Shown here: positions 16,907 to 26,110 of the stretch, in pieces | Layout of the letters: the number at the start of each line of letters is the position of its first letter | How positions within the stretch are numbered: position 1 is the stretch's first letter | Source: Alexandriicola marinus | GTDB lineage: Bacteria > Pseudomonadota > Alphaproteobacteria > Rhodobacterales > Rhodobacteraceae | Direction of reading: 5' to 3' | DNA length: 64,000 nt | Assembly (NCBI RefSeq): GCF_004000435.1 | Contig: NZ_RBVZ01000001.1 | Span: 496,001 to 560,000, forward strand | Position numbers and translations under genes: made by a program | The notes under the pieces: model-generated | Databases searched by the model: none | Seen by the model: the letters and a program-made list of their open reading frames with translations, nothing else | Told to the model about the DNA's origin: nothing

Positions 16907-18037
16907 ATGACACAGCCCTTTTCCTTTTCGCTTGCCGCCACCGATGGCGCGGCGCGCACCGGCACGATCCAGACGATGCGGGGCACGATCCGCACGCCCG
17001 CCTTCATGCCCGTGGGCACGGCGGCGACCGTCAAGGCGATGATGCCCGAAAGCGTGGCCGCGACCGGCGCGGATATCCTTCTGGGCAATACCTATCACCT
17101 GATGCTGCGCCCCGGGGCAGAGCGGATCGCCCGGCTGGGCGGGCTTCACCACTTCATGAACTGGAACAAACCGATTCTCACGGATTCGGGCGGGTTTCAG
17201 GTGATGAGCCTCGCCGACCTGCGCAAGCTGACGGAAAACGGCGTCACCTTCCGCAGCCATATCGACGGCTCCCGGCACGAGTTGACGCCCGAAAGATCGA
17301 TGGAGATTCAGCGGCTTCTGGGCTCTGATATCGTGATGGCCTTTGACGAATGCCCCGCGCTTCCGGCCAGCGATGAGGCCGTCGCGGCCAGCATGCGGCT
17401 GTCGATGCGTTGGGCCGCGCGGTCGCGCGACGCGTTCGGCGACAGGCCGGGGCACGCGCTTTTCGGGATCATGCAGGGGGGCGTCACACGCGAATTGCGC
17501 GAGGAATCGGCCGAGGCGCTCAAGGCCATCGGGTTCGAAGGCTATGCGGTCGGCGGCCTTGCCGTGGGCGAGGGGCAGGAGGCGATGTTCGGCGTTCTGG
17601 ATTATGCCCCCGGGTTCCTGCCTGCCGACAAGCCGCGCTACCTGATGGGCGTGGGCAAGCCCGATGACATCGTGGGCGCGGTCGAACGCGGGATCGACAT
17701 GATGGATTGCGTGCTGCCGTCCCGCTCGGGCCGGACGGGTCAGGCCTGGACCCGGCGCGGTCAGATCAACATCAAGAACGCCCGCCATGCCGACGACCCC
17801 CGCCCGCTGGACGAGGCCTGCACCTGTCCCGCCTGCCGCAACTATTCGCGCGCCTACCTGCACCATGTGTTTCGTGCCGGCGAGATGATCTCGGGCATGC
17901 TGCTGACATGGCACAACCTGCATTATTATCAGGAGCTGATGTCAGGGCTGCGCGGGGCGATCGCCGAGCAGACGCTGTCCGCATTCGTGGCCGATTTCCA
18001 TGCCCAGAGAGCCGAGGGCGATATCGAGCCCCTGTGA
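16907..18037 (+). CDS. tgt: Queuine/preQ1 tRNA-guanine transglycosylase
   Basis: The 376-residue TIM-barrel enzyme exchanges guanine-34 for preQ1 in tRNAs with GUN anticodons, including the tRNA-Asp(GTC) in this window. The substrate-site motif [11 protein letters not shown] is present, and the zinc site is complete: Cys305, Cys307, Cys310 and His336. Ribosome site weak (GGATTAAG). queA, the next queuosine-pathway gene, is at 51.8 kb. Confidence 0.96.
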   Translation: MTQPFSFSLAATDGAARTGTIQTMRGTIRTPAFMPVGTAATVKAMMPESVAATGADILLGNTYHLMLRPGAERIARLGGLHHFMNWNKPILTDSGGFQVMSLADLRKLTENGVTFRSHIDGSRHELTPERSMEIQRLLGSDIVMAFDECPALPASDEAVAASMRLSMRWAARSRDAFGDRPGHALFGIMQGGVTRELREESAEALKAIGFEGYAVGGLAVGEGQEAMFGVLDYAPGFLPADKPRYLMGVGKPDDIVGAVERGIDMMDCVLPSRSGRTGQAWTRRGQINIKNARHADDPRPLDEACTCPACRNYSRAYLHHVFRAGEMISGMLLTWHNLHYYQELMSGLRGAIAEQTLSAFVADFHAQRAEGDIEPL

Positions 18038-18100
18038 CGGCCAAAAAACGCGGTCAGGTTTACTTGGCCAAAGCTCTACACGTCGGGTATCGTTCTCCTC

Positions 18101-18613
18101 ATGGGATATGATTACGACAGGCTCTATGGCGAGACGCCCGACGCCCTTGGCCCGCCAAGCCGGGAGTTCGTGGATTTCTTCGGCCGATATGATCTGCCCG
18201 GCGCCCGCATCCTCGATCTCGGCTGCGGACAAGGGCGCGATGCACTGTTTCTCGCGCGGGCGGGACATCACGTGGTGGGGGTCGATATCGCGCCCAACGG
18301 GATCCGCGACCTTCTCGCCGTGGCGGCGAAAGAGGGTCTGCCCATAGAGGGGATCGTTGGCGATATCGTCTCGTTCAAGCCCGAGGGCACGTTTGACGTG
18401 ATCCTGATCGACCGCACGCTTCATATGCTGGACCGGGACCCGCGGAACAGGGTTCTGGAGGGGCTTCTGGATCACGTGGGCGCGGGCGGGTGGATGCTGA
18501 TCGCGGACGAGGAGACGAATATCCCCGATTTTGAACGCGCGATGGTCCAACATGAGGCGAGTTGGGCGGTCGAATACCGCAAGCCCGGATACCTGTTTGC
18601 AAGACGTAGCTGA
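18101..18613 (+). CDS. Class I SAM-dependent methyltransferase
   Basis: The 170-residue protein has SAM-binding motif I (ILDLGCGQGRDALFLA, residues about 36-51), an acidic motif II (VVGVDIAPNG) and a motif-IV-like IDRTLHML. Size and motifs resemble TehB-like small-molecule methyltransferases. Substrate unknown. It lies 63 bp after tgt and 52 bp before a hydrolase on the same strand; no functional link is evident. Confidence 0.83.
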   Translation: MGYDYDRLYGETPDALGPPSREFVDFFGRYDLPGARILDLGCGQGRDALFLARAGHHVVGVDIAPNGIRDLLAVAAKEGLPIEGIVGDIVSFKPEGTFDVILIDRTLHMLDRDPRNRVLEGLLDHVGAGGWMLIADEETNIPDFERAMVQHEASWAVEYRKPGYLFARRS

Positions 18614-18665
18614 CCACGACGGGGAATGCGTTTCCCGCCCAAAGGTCGCCGCTGGAAAAACGCGC

Positions 18666-19583
18666 ATGATCGAAGAGACAGTGACCGTCACGTCCTCACG
18701 GGCCCGCCTCGAGGGCACATGGGTCCGGCCTGATGGCGTGGCGCGCGGCATGGTCCTGTTCATCCATGGGTCGGGGCCTCTGGACCGGAACGAGAATGCA
18801 AAGGGCGCGCCGCTTAACGCCTTCAATACGATTGCGACCGCCTTGGCGGCCAAGGGCATCGCGTCGATCCGCTATGACAAGCGCGGCTGCGGCGCATCGA
18901 CCGGGACATATCTCGAAGCGGGGCAGGCGGAGTTGACCGACGATGTCTGCGCATGGATCGCGAAGGCCCGAACGCTGTCAGCGGCACCGATCTACCTTTG
19001 TGGCCATTCCGAGGGCACGGCGCTTGCCGCCATGGCGGCCGAACGGGAGCCGGTCGCGGGGTTGATCCTAGTGTGCCCCTACGTGACGCCGGGCGACGAT
19101 CTGTTGCGCTGGCAGGCCAGTCATGCCGAGGCGATGGTTCAGTCCATGCCGGGCCTCAAGGGCCGGATCGCGCGGGCCGTGGGCCGGGTCGTGGGCACGC
19201 CCCTGCAGATGCAGCAGCGGCTGATCGACAAGGCGCGCGCCAGCACGACCGGGACGTTTCGGCTCATGGGTCAGAAGGTGCCCGCGCGCTGGCTGAGGGA
19301 TTTTCTCGACGCCGATGTGCGCAGCCTGCAACTCCGTCAGACCTTGCCGACGCTGCTTTTGGTCGCGGCAGAGGATGTGCAATGCCCGCCCGCGGACGGC
19401 GCCGCCATCGCGGCGGCCAATCCGAATGCCGAACTGCTGGTTCTAGACGGGCTCTCGCATCTGCTGCGGCGGAGCGAGGCACCGGGCTTCGCCGATTATC
19501 CGCGCCAGCTGAAGACCGGGATGGACAGCCGGGTGCCGGAGGCTGTGGCAGGCTGGCTTGATCGGCAGCTGCCTCCGGGCTGA
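18666..19583 (+). CDS. Alpha/beta hydrolase
   Basis: The 305-residue protein has an oxyanion segment FIHGSGPLDRNEN, the nucleophile elbow GHSEGT with Ser115, and probable Asp237 (AEDVQCPP) and His265 (GLSHLLR). This layout matches serine-hydrolase family proteins related to acyl-CoA thioesterase/dienelactone hydrolase types. There is no signal peptide. Substrate unknown. Confidence 0.85.
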   Translation: MIEETVTVTSSRARLEGTWVRPDGVARGMVLFIHGSGPLDRNENAKGAPLNAFNTIATALAAKGIASIRYDKRGCGASTGTYLEAGQAELTDDVCAWIAKARTLSAAPIYLCGHSEGTALAAMAAEREPVAGLILVCPYVTPGDDLLRWQASHAEAMVQSMPGLKGRIARAVGRVVGTPLQMQQRLIDKARASTTGTFRLMGQKVPARWLRDFLDADVRSLQLRQTLPTLLLVAAEDVQCPPADGAAIAAANPNAELLVLDGLSHLLRRSEAPGFADYPRQLKTGMDSRVPEAVAGWLDRQLPPG

Positions 19584-19605
19584 CGATTGCGACACGCGTC
19601 CCGGG

Positions 19606-20415
19606 TCAGGCCGGGTGCGGCAGCGCGGGCAGGGGCGAGCGGTCACGGTTGTGAAAGACCCAGGTGCGCTTGCGTGTCGACTTGATGCCCGGGCCGTCCC
19701 ATTCGTCGCCCATGAAATCATCAAGGATCCGGTCAAGCGCGACGCGCGGCAGCATGGCATGCTGCGCCATGAAACTCTCGACCACCGTTTCTTCGTCGCC
19801 AATGGGGTCGACGCTGAACGTGGTGATGGATTCGTCGATGATCCCGTCCGTCCTGCGTTCGAGGATATAGCGGCAGCTGCGATCGGCGACATAATCGATG
19901 AAGGTCAGGGTCATCTCTTCCAGCAGGCCATTGATCCGGCGCCGGCGCAGGTGGAGCGTCATCGGATCGTCCGGATCGGCCATGGTGTCGGCGAGGTTTC
20001 CGGTCCAGTGATGTTCGGGTTCGGCCTCGCCCGGGATCAGCTGATCCCAGACCGCCTCGACCGGGGCCGAGACCTTGGCGGCGCGCGAACTGAGCAGCGA
20101 GATACGCAGCGGAATCCGGTCAGACCACGGGCCGTAAAGGACATGAAAGGCGAGATAGCTTCCCGCGGGGATCAGCGTCAGAAGGCTGACCGCCGGTGTC
20201 GGCATGGCCGCGATCACCACAATCCCAAGCGCCGTCGCCTCGATCGTCCGCCGCAGGTCGGGGGCGTATTTCACGATCAGCGCCGGAAGACCGATGCCCG
20301 GAATCGCGAACAGCACCACGAGCGGAGATAACCCGATCCGCAGAATGGCGGCCAGCAGAAGGCATGATGTGAACAGGATTACCCTTCGGCGCTGTCGGAT
20401 CAGAATGCTTGGCAT
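19606..20415 (-). CDS. Uncharacterised membrane protein with SRPBCC-like soluble domain
   Basis: The 269-residue protein starts with about three hydrophobic segments (residues 13-95) separated by KYAPDLRRTIEA. A soluble part follows with the feel of an SRPBCC/START-like fold: SAPVEAVWDQLIPG, then alternating beta-strand-like segments and a long C-terminal helix region. I recognise no named family. An SRPBCC domain behind a membrane anchor could bind a lipid or other hydrophobic ligand; that is inference. It is the last minus-strand gene before the gap upstream of lon. Confidence 0.7.
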   Translation of the reverse strand: MPSILIRQRRRVILFTSCLLLAAILRIGLSPLVVLFAIPGIGLPALIVKYAPDLRRTIEATALGIVVIAAMPTPAVSLLTLIPAGSYLAFHVLYGPWSDRIPLRISLLSSRAAKVSAPVEAVWDQLIPGEAEPEHHWTGNLADTMADPDDPMTLHLRRRRINGLLEEMTLTFIDYVADRSCRYILERRTDGIIDESITTFSVDPIGDEETVVESFMAQHAMLPRVALDRILDDFMGDEWDGPGIKSTRKRTWVFHNRDRSPLPALPHPA

Positions 20416-20857
20416 CTTGTATTACTCTTTAAGACTTGAACGGGCCGGGGGCTTGTCGGCCTGCGGCGCGGAACGGGGCACCCGTTGAAAGGCGCCCATC
20501 AGGGTCGGTTGGGGGCGGATGACGATCTTCGCGTCTCGGGGCTTGCGTGCAGCCGATCTGCCGGGACGCCCCAACAGGCGCGGTCGTGATATCTGAGCGT
20601 CGGTATGGCACCTCATCGATCCAGTTCCGGTTTTCCCCACCCGAAGCTGATCTTGCAAAAATCGCCTTGATTTGCGGCTTATCCGGGGCGGTGGTGAGGA
20701 ATTTTCCCGGAGTGAATCGATCCGGCGTCAGGCGCGGTTCACTGGCCGGCCGAAACCGGTCCCCGCGCGTCGATACCTGCGTTTTGCATGGAATTCACGG
20801 CAAAGGCCACTTGTGGCCGCGCGCAGCTAGGGGCACAGTCGGCATCAAGGAACTAAG
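20416..20857. other. Long intergenic region upstream of lon
   Basis: I find no believable gene here: small open frames on both strands lack ribosome sites and family-like sequence. A short hairpin GGCCAC-TT-GTGGCC lies at 20805-20818. The region could hold a small RNA or a long leader, but nothing positive supports this. The lon promoter starts just after it. Confidence 0.5.
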
Positions 20858-20886
20858 CTTGAAAGAGGGCGGTCCGCGCCCCAGAT
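20858..20886 (+). promoter_or_regulatory. Heat-shock (sigma-32/RpoH) type promoter of lon
   Basis: CTTGAAA at 20858-20864 and CCCCAGAT at 20879-20886 are separated by 14 bp. This closely fits the classical RpoH consensus CTTGAAA-N11-15-CCCCATNT. It lies about 83 bp before the lon start. Confidence 0.7.
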
Positions 20887-20968
20887 TAAGCGTTCGGAAA
20901 CGGAACGATCCCAGATGTTGCCGCTGATGCGGGACCGCGGGTCGTTTGCCAAGAACAAGGAAACGAGC

Positions 20969-23377
20969 ATGGAAAACCCAATGAGCGCCTCCTACCCGGT
21001 CCTGCCGCTGCGGGACATCGTGGTATTCCCGCACATGATCGTGCCGCTCTTCGTGGGCCGCGAGAAATCGGTGCGCGCACTTGAGGAGGTGATGGCCGAC
21101 GACAAGCAGATCCTGCTGTCGAGCCAGATCGACCCGGGTGAAGACGATCCCGGTTCGGACGGCATCTACAAGGCCGGGGTTCTGGCCAATGTGCTGCAGC
21201 TGCTGAAACTGCCTGACGGGACGGTCAAGGTCCTGGTCGAGGGCAAGGCCCGCGTGCAGATCACCGAATTCATCGAGAACGAGAACTTCTTCGAGGCCCG
21301 CGCCGAACTTCTGGACGAGGAACTGGGCGATCCGCAGGTCGTCGAGGCGCTGGTCCGGTCTGTCGCGCAGGAATTCGAACGCTATTCCAAGGTGCGCAAG
21401 AACATCCCCGAAGAGGCGCTTGCCGCCGTGACGGAAGCCACAGAACCGGCAAAGCTGGCCGATCTGGTCGCTGGTCACCTCGGTGTCGAGGTCGACCAGA
21501 AGCAGGAGCTTCTGGAAACGCTTTCGATCGCGGAACGGCTGGAAAAGGTCTATGGCCAGATGCAGGGCGAAATGAGCGTCCTGCAGGTCGAGAAGAAGAT
21601 CAAGACCCGGGTCAAGACCCAGATGGAGCGGACCCAGCGCGAATATTATCTGAATGAGCAGATGAAGGCCATTCAGAAGGAGCTGGGCGACGGCGAGGAC
21701 GGAGCCAACGAACTGGCCGAACTCGAGGAAAAGATCGCTGAGACCAAGCTGTCGAAAGAGGCGCGCGAAAAGGCCGAGGCCGAGCTGAAGAAGCTCAAGA
21801 ACATGAGCCCGATGTCGGCAGAAGCCACGGTCGTGCGCAACTACCTCGACTGGATGCTGGCGATCCCGTGGGGCACCAAATCCCGCGTCAAGAAGGATCT
21901 GTCTCGCGCCGAGGCGATCCTCGACGCCGACCATTATGGTCTCGACAAGGTCAAGGAACGGATCGTCGAATACCTCGCCGTGCAGCAACGCTCGAAAAAG
22001 CTGAAGGGCCCGATCATGTGCCTTGTCGGCCCTCCCGGCGTGGGCAAGACGAGCCTCGGCAAATCTGTCGCCAAGGCCACGGGGCGCGAGTTCATTCGCA
22101 TCTCGCTGGGCGGGGTGCGCGACGAATCCGAGATTCGTGGCCACCGTCGGACCTATATCGGCTCCATGCCGGGCAAGATCATCCAGGCGCTGAAGAAGGC
22201 CAAGACGACCAACCCGCTCATCCTGCTCGATGAAATCGACAAGATGGGACAGGATTTCCGGGGTGACCCGGCGTCGGCCATGCTCGAAGTGCTGGATCCG
22301 GAACAGAACAACACCTTCGTCGACCACTATCTCGAAGTGGAATACGACCTGTCGAACGTGATGTTCCTGACTACGGCGAACTCCTACAACATGCCGGGGC
22401 CGCTTCTGGACCGGATGGAGATCATCCCGCTGGCCGGCTACACCGAGGATGAAAAGCGCGAGATCGCGAAACAGCACCTCCTGCCCAAGGTCATGAAGAA
22501 CCACGGCTTGCGGGAAAAGGAATTCGTGCTGACCGACGAGGCCATCAGCGAGATGATCCGCACCTATACCCGCGAAGCGGGCGTGCGGAACCTTGAGCGC
22601 GAGATCGCCAAGGTCGCGCGCAAGGCGGTCACCAAGATCGTCAAGCGCGAAGCCGAAAAGATCGAGGTCACGGCCGAGAACATCAACGACTATCTCGGCG
22701 TCAAGAAGTATCGCTTCGGCCTTGCCGAGAAGGAGGATCAGATCGGTGTCGTCACCGGGCTGGCCTATACCTCGGTGGGTGGCGAGCTGCTGTCGATCGA
22801 AGCCCTGCGCCTTCCTGGCAAGGGCCGGATGAAGACGACCGGCAAGTTGGGCGACGTGATGAAAGAATCCATCGATGCGGCGTCAAGCTATGTCCGCTCC
22901 ATCGCGCCGAAAATTGGGGTGAAGCCGCCGAAATTCGACAAGATGGACATCCACGTCCACGTCCCCGACGGCGCCACGCCCAAGGACGGTCCGTCCGCGG
23001 GCCTCGCCATGGTGACCTCGATCGTGTCGGTGCTGACGCAGATCCCCGTGCGCAAGGACATCGCCATGACCGGCGAAGTCTCGTTGCGGGGCAATGCGAT
23101 GCCGATCGGCGGGCTCAAGGAAAAGCTTCTGGCGGCATTGCGCGGCGGGATCACCACGGTTCTGATCCCCGAAGAGAACGAAAAGGATCTCTCCGAGATC
23201 CCTGACAACGTGAAAGAGGGGCTCAAGATCATCCCCGTCAGCCATGTGTCGGAAGTTCTTGAACATGCGCTGGTCCGCCGGCCGGAGCCCATCGAATGGG
23301 ACGAAGCCGCCGAGGAGGCCGCGGCACTTGCCGCCTCCAAGTCCGATGACAGCGGGGCCGCAGCCACCGCGCATTGA
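20969..23377 (+). CDS. lon: ATP-dependent protease Lon
   Basis: The 802-residue LonA has an N-terminal substrate domain ([20 protein letters not shown]), a coiled-coil region rich in Glu/Lys, an AAA+ module with Walker [10 protein letters not shown] (Lys360) and Walker B LLDEIDK, and a protease domain with the Ser676/Lys719 dyad ([15 protein letters not shown]). It degrades misfolded and regulatory proteins in the cytoplasm. I start at 20969, where AAGGAA precedes ATG at good spacing. A heat-shock-type promoter and a strong terminator bracket it, so it is probably monocistronic. Confidence 0.97.
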   Translation: MENPMSASYPVLPLRDIVVFPHMIVPLFVGREKSVRALEEVMADDKQILLSSQIDPGEDDPGSDGIYKAGVLANVLQLLKLPDGTVKVLVEGKARVQITEFIENENFFEARAELLDEELGDPQVVEALVRSVAQEFERYSKVRKNIPEEALAAVTEATEPAKLADLVAGHLGVEVDQKQELLETLSIAERLEKVYGQMQGEMSVLQVEKKIKTRVKTQMERTQREYYLNEQMKAIQKELGDGEDGANELAELEEKIAETKLSKEAREKAEAELKKLKNMSPMSAEATVVRNYLDWMLAIPWGTKSRVKKDLSRAEAILDADHYGLDKVKERIVEYLAVQQRSKKLKGPIMCLVGPPGVGKTSLGKSVAKATGREFIRISLGGVRDESEIRGHRRTYIGSMPGKIIQALKKAKTTNPLILLDEIDKMGQDFRGDPASAMLEVLDPEQNNTFVDHYLEVEYDLSNVMFLTTANSYNMPGPLLDRMEIIPLAGYTEDEKREIAKQHLLPKVMKNHGLREKEFVLTDEAISEMIRTYTREAGVRNLEREIAKVARKAVTKIVKREAEKIEVTAENINDYLGVKKYRFGLAEKEDQIGVVTGLAYTSVGGELLSIEALRLPGKGRMKTTGKLGDVMKESIDAASSYVRSIAPKIGVKPPKFDKMDIHVHVPDGATPKDGPSAGLAMVTSIVSVLTQIPVRKDIAMTGEVSLRGNAMPIGGLKEKLLAALRGGITTVLIPEENEKDLSEIPDNVKEGLKIIPVSHVSEVLEHALVRRPEPIEWDEAAEEAAALAASKSDDSGAAATAH

Positions 23378-23415
23378 GGCAGGCCTCGGTCGCCACGCGG
23401 CCGAACATGAAACAG

Positions 23416-23446
23416 GGACGCGACCCTCGGGCCGCGTCCTTTTTTT
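23416..23446 (+). terminator. Rho-independent terminator of lon
   Basis: Stem GGACGCG/CGCGTCC (23416-23422 with 23433-23439), with an inner CCC/GGG, is followed by seven T residues. Confidence 0.9.
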
Positions 23447-23606
23447 GTTCTTCATGCTCCCATACTGCGCAATGTGCCCGCGATCCGGGGCGTTGCCGCA
23501 ACCGTCTGCAACGATCTGTCAGATTCGACATATCCACGACCGATAGTAGGGTGACGGGCGCGCACCACGCCTGCTAGTCATTTCTCCGAGTAGTGGGAGA
23601 ACGTGT

Positions 23607-23948
23607 ATGACCAGCAAGGTCACCAAACTGAAAACAACAGCCCCCAAGGGCTCGGCCAAGGCGGATGTGACGGAGAAATCGACGGATCAAAAGATCGAGC
23701 CCCGGCTGCAATTGCGGATGCGCGATGTGCTGGAGCGCGTGGTCGACCGTTCTGGCATGCGCAAGGGTGAGGCCCGGACCGCGATCGAGACCACGATGGC
23801 GGTGATCGGCGAGGCGATCGAGAATGGCGAGGACATTGATCTGCCCGGCTTTGGCAAGCTGAAGCTTCAGCGTGAAAAGGCGACACCCCGAGGCAAGACC
23901 TTTGTGCTCCGGCTGGTCCGGAATTCCGCGACCCCGTCTGACAGCTGA
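23607..23948 (+). CDS. HU/IHF-family DNA-binding protein with N-terminal extension
   Basis: The 113-residue protein has the HU fold: a helical part (MRKGEARTAIETTMAVIGEA) and the beta arm start GFGKLKLQREKATPRGK. It is longer than HU (about 90) because of a Lys/Thr-rich, probably disordered N-terminal tail of about 35 residues. It should bend or coat DNA. It is not a canonical HupA/HupB or IHF subunit, and similar divergent forms are common in Rhodobacterales. GGGAG precedes the start. Confidence 0.83.
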   Translation: MTSKVTKLKTTAPKGSAKADVTEKSTDQKIEPRLQLRMRDVLERVVDRSGMRKGEARTAIETTMAVIGEAIENGEDIDLPGFGKLKLQREKATPRGKTFVLRLVRNSATPSDS

Positions 23949-24023
23949 AGACGGGAGGCGCTGACGGGCGGGCAGTCCCGGCTGGAAAGCGAGGGGCCCT
24001 GGCTTTGTGTGCGTCGTTGCCTC

Positions 24024-24052
24024 TTGAACAGGGGGCGCGGCTTGGCTAAACG
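24024..24052 (+). promoter_or_regulatory. Promoter of tRNA-Val(CAC)
   Basis: TTGAAC-N17-TAAACG, with the predicted start site a few bases before the mature tRNA 5' end at 24062. Confidence 0.6.
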
Positions 24053-24061
24053 ATGCCTCGC

Positions 24062-24136
24062 GGGTGATTAGCTCAGTGGTAGAGCGCTTCGTTCACATCG
24101 AAGATGTCGGGAGTTCAAATCTCTCATCACCCACCA
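24062..24136 (+). tRNA. tRNA-Val, anticodon CAC
   Basis: Complete cloverleaf: acceptor GGGTGAT/ATCACCC, D-arm GCTCAGTGGTAGAGC, anticodon stem CTTCG/CGAAG with loop TTCACAT, T-arm GGGAG-TTCAAAT-CTCTC, and CCA encoded at 24134-24136. It reads GUG. Confidence 0.96.
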
Positions 24137-24241
24137 TTTCCCTCTGTATGATCTTGATCCGGGGCGGGCTTTGGTTTTGAACAGGCGCGCGATCGGCGGG
24201 TCGGGCCGGTTCATACCCGAAGCTGTCATCGGACAATTGGC

Positions 24242-24832
24242 GTGAGATATCCTGAACTTTTTGTGCTGCGCCACGGCGAAACGGAATGGAACCGCGAGGG
24301 GCGCTGGCAGGGCGTCTTTGATTCCCCGCTGACCGAGATGGGCCGCGAACAGGCCCGAAACCTTGGCAGTCTCTTGCGCGATATTGGCGTCACACCGGTG
24401 ACCCACCGCTTCTTTGTCAGCCCGCAGGGCCGGGCGCAGCAGACGGCGCGGATCGTTCTGGGCGACACCGCGGAGGCAACCACCGACCAGCGGTTGTCCG
24501 AAATCGGCGTGGGCGACTGGGCCGGGATGCGCCGCGAAGAGATCATCGCCGCCGCGGCACTGCCGCCCGGCGCGAGTTTCCTCGATCACTACAGAGCGGC
24601 CCCCAACGGAGAGCCTTTCGAGGCGCTTTACGCACGGGTCCAGGCGTTCCTGGGCGATCTCGACGGTCCGGCCGTCGTCGTGACCCATGGCATTACATCG
24701 CGCTTTTTGCGGGCCGCGGCGCTGGGATGGGGGATCGAGCGTGTGGGCGATCTTCCCGGCGGGCAGGGCGTGGTTCACAGGTTGCGCGACGGTTGGCACG
24801 AAACGCTTGATGCCAGCGGATCGGCGGGGTAA
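24242..24832 (+). CDS. Histidine phosphatase family protein
   Basis: The 196-residue protein has the phosphoglycerate-mutase-like catalytic core: LRHGETEWN with the phospho-accepting His10 near the N-terminus, a second-site VTHGI, and a conserved Glu in LSEIGVGDWAG. Members dephosphorylate diverse small molecules or proteins. The substrate is unknown. It lies between two tRNA-Val genes, and its stop codon overlaps the -10 of the second one. Confidence 0.87.
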   Translation: MRYPELFVLRHGETEWNREGRWQGVFDSPLTEMGREQARNLGSLLRDIGVTPVTHRFFVSPQGRAQQTARIVLGDTAEATTDQRLSEIGVGDWAGMRREEIIAAAALPPGASFLDHYRAAPNGEPFEALYARVQAFLGDLDGPAVVVTHGITSRFLRAAALGWGIERVGDLPGGQGVVHRLRDGWHETLDASGSAG

Positions 24833-24835
24833 TCC
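24807..24835 (+). promoter_or_regulatory. Promoter of tRNA-Val(TAC), inside the end of the phosphatase gene
   Basis: TTGATG-N17-TAATCC. The -35 and spacer are coding sequence of the phosphatase, and its TAA stop (24830-24832) is the first half of the -10. Confidence 0.6.
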
Positions 24836-24844
24836 GCCTGTGTC

Positions 24845-24920
24845 GGGTGGTTAGCTCAGTTGGTAGAGCGTCTCGTTTACACCGAGGATGTCGGGGGTTC
24901 GAGCCCCTCACCACCCACCA
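24845..24920 (+). tRNA. tRNA-Val, anticodon TAC
   Basis: Acceptor GGGTGGT/ACCACCC, anticodon loop TTTACAC between CTCG/CGAG, T-loop TTCGAGC, and CCA encoded. It reads GUA and probably other Val codons by wobble. It is similar to the tRNA-Val(CAC) 0.7 kb upstream. Confidence 0.96.
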
Positions 24921-25076
24921 CCCCTTCCTGACAAGCGAGTCCTGTCCGCTGCCTGTGCCTGGCCACGGCTGGTATCGGCTATTCTGCTTTTCGAGAGAAT
25001 TTCTGTGTGAAATCGCACATACCAATGCGGCGATCATGCGATATGTTCAGTTACATGGATGATTGAGGAGAACATC

Positions 25077-26009
25077 TTGAGCTGGAACCCGTCACTCGAG
25101 CCTGATTACCCGACCGGAGATGCCGTCGATTCCGTGGAAACCGTCATCGTCCCGCGCGCGCGCGATCTGGGTGGATTCGAGGTGCGCCGTGCGCTTCCGT
25201 CGCCGCAGCGGCAGATGGTCGGGCCGTTCATCTTCTTCGATCAGGTGGGCCCCGCTGAATTCCTGACGGGGCAGGGCATAGATGTCCGCCCGCATCCCCA
25301 TATCGGTCTGGCCACGGTCACCTATCTGTATGAGGGGCGCATCCACCACAGGGATTCGCTTGGCACGGATTCGTGGATCGAATCGGGCGATGTGAACCTC
25401 ATGGTCGCGGGCCACGGCGTCACCCATTCCGAGAGGATGGATGACGAGAAGCCAGAGCCGGTGCGCCGCGTGATGGGTGTGCAAAGCTGGATCGCACTTC
25501 CCGAGGATCGTGAAGAGGGGGCCGCCGACTTCATCCATGTCGCCAGCGGCGCGCTGCCCGAACTGGAGGGCGAGGGCAAGAAGGTGCGCATCATCCTCGG
25601 CTCCGCCTATGGCGAACGCGCCCCGGTCGAAACTCCGTCAGAGATGTTCTACCTCGATGCCGTGCTGGAGCCTGGAGCGAAGATGCCGCTTCCCGATAAT
25701 CACGAGGACCGGGGCCTTTATGTCATGACGGGCGAGATAGAATTGGCCGGCGATCGGTTCGAGGCCGGGCGGATGATGGTCTTTCGTCCCGGTGACCGGG
25801 TCTCCTTCGCGGCGGGGCCCGCGGGCGCGCGCGTCATGATCCTCGGTGGGGCCACGATGAACGGGCCGCGCCACATCTGGTGGAACTTCGTGGCCTCCTC
25901 GCAGGAGAAGATCGAGGCCGCCAAGGAAGCCTGGCGCGCAGGCGACTGGGAAAGCGGCCGGTTCCAGCTGCCCCCCGGTGACAATCAGGAGTTCATCCCG
26001 CTGCCGTAG
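25077..26009 (+). CDS. Pirin family protein
   Basis: The 310-residue bicupin has the pirin N-terminal metal site (RPHPHIGLATVTYLYEG and HRDSLG) and a C-terminal cupin ending in RHIWWNFV. Pirins bind Fe; some have quercetinase-like activity or act as regulators, and no function can be chosen here. I start at TTG 25077 because GAGGAG lies 6 bp before it and homologues start with the SWNPSLEP segment. The ATG at 25059 is upstream of that ribosome site. Confidence 0.88.
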   Translation: MSWNPSLEPDYPTGDAVDSVETVIVPRARDLGGFEVRRALPSPQRQMVGPFIFFDQVGPAEFLTGQGIDVRPHPHIGLATVTYLYEGRIHHRDSLGTDSWIESGDVNLMVAGHGVTHSERMDDEKPEPVRRVMGVQSWIALPEDREEGAADFIHVASGALPELEGEGKKVRIILGSAYGERAPVETPSEMFYLDAVLEPGAKMPLPDNHEDRGLYVMTGEIELAGDRFEAGRMMVFRPGDRVSFAAGPAGARVMILGGATMNGPRHIWWNFVASSQEKIEAAKEAWRAGDWESGRFQLPPGDNQEFIPLP

Positions 26010-26014
26010 GGCGG

Positions 26015-26036
26015 GCCAAAATTAGCTAATTTTGGC
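26015..26036. repeat. Perfect 22-bp palindrome, copy 2
   Basis: The inner 20 bases are CCAAAATTAGCTAATTTTGG, flanked by pairing G and C. It shares CCAAAATT and AATTTTGG arms with the palindrome at 8042-8063 and differs only in the centre. It begins 5 bp after the pirin stop. Confidence 0.8.
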
Positions 26037-26110
26037 GCGCCCCCGGGCCGACGCCATTGATCCCCCCCCGGGCCGCGTGCTGTCTTGCATCGGGAACTTT
26101 GGAGGGAACG

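Noticed and set aside
20422-20927. Small open frames in the region before lon
   Set aside because: No ribosome sites, no hydrophobic or domain-like pattern, and one overlaps the heat-shock promoter.
20795-22504. A 569-codon open frame on the minus strand opposite lon
   Set aside because: It is an antisense shadow of lon, extending through the lon promoter, without ribosome site or protein-like motifs.
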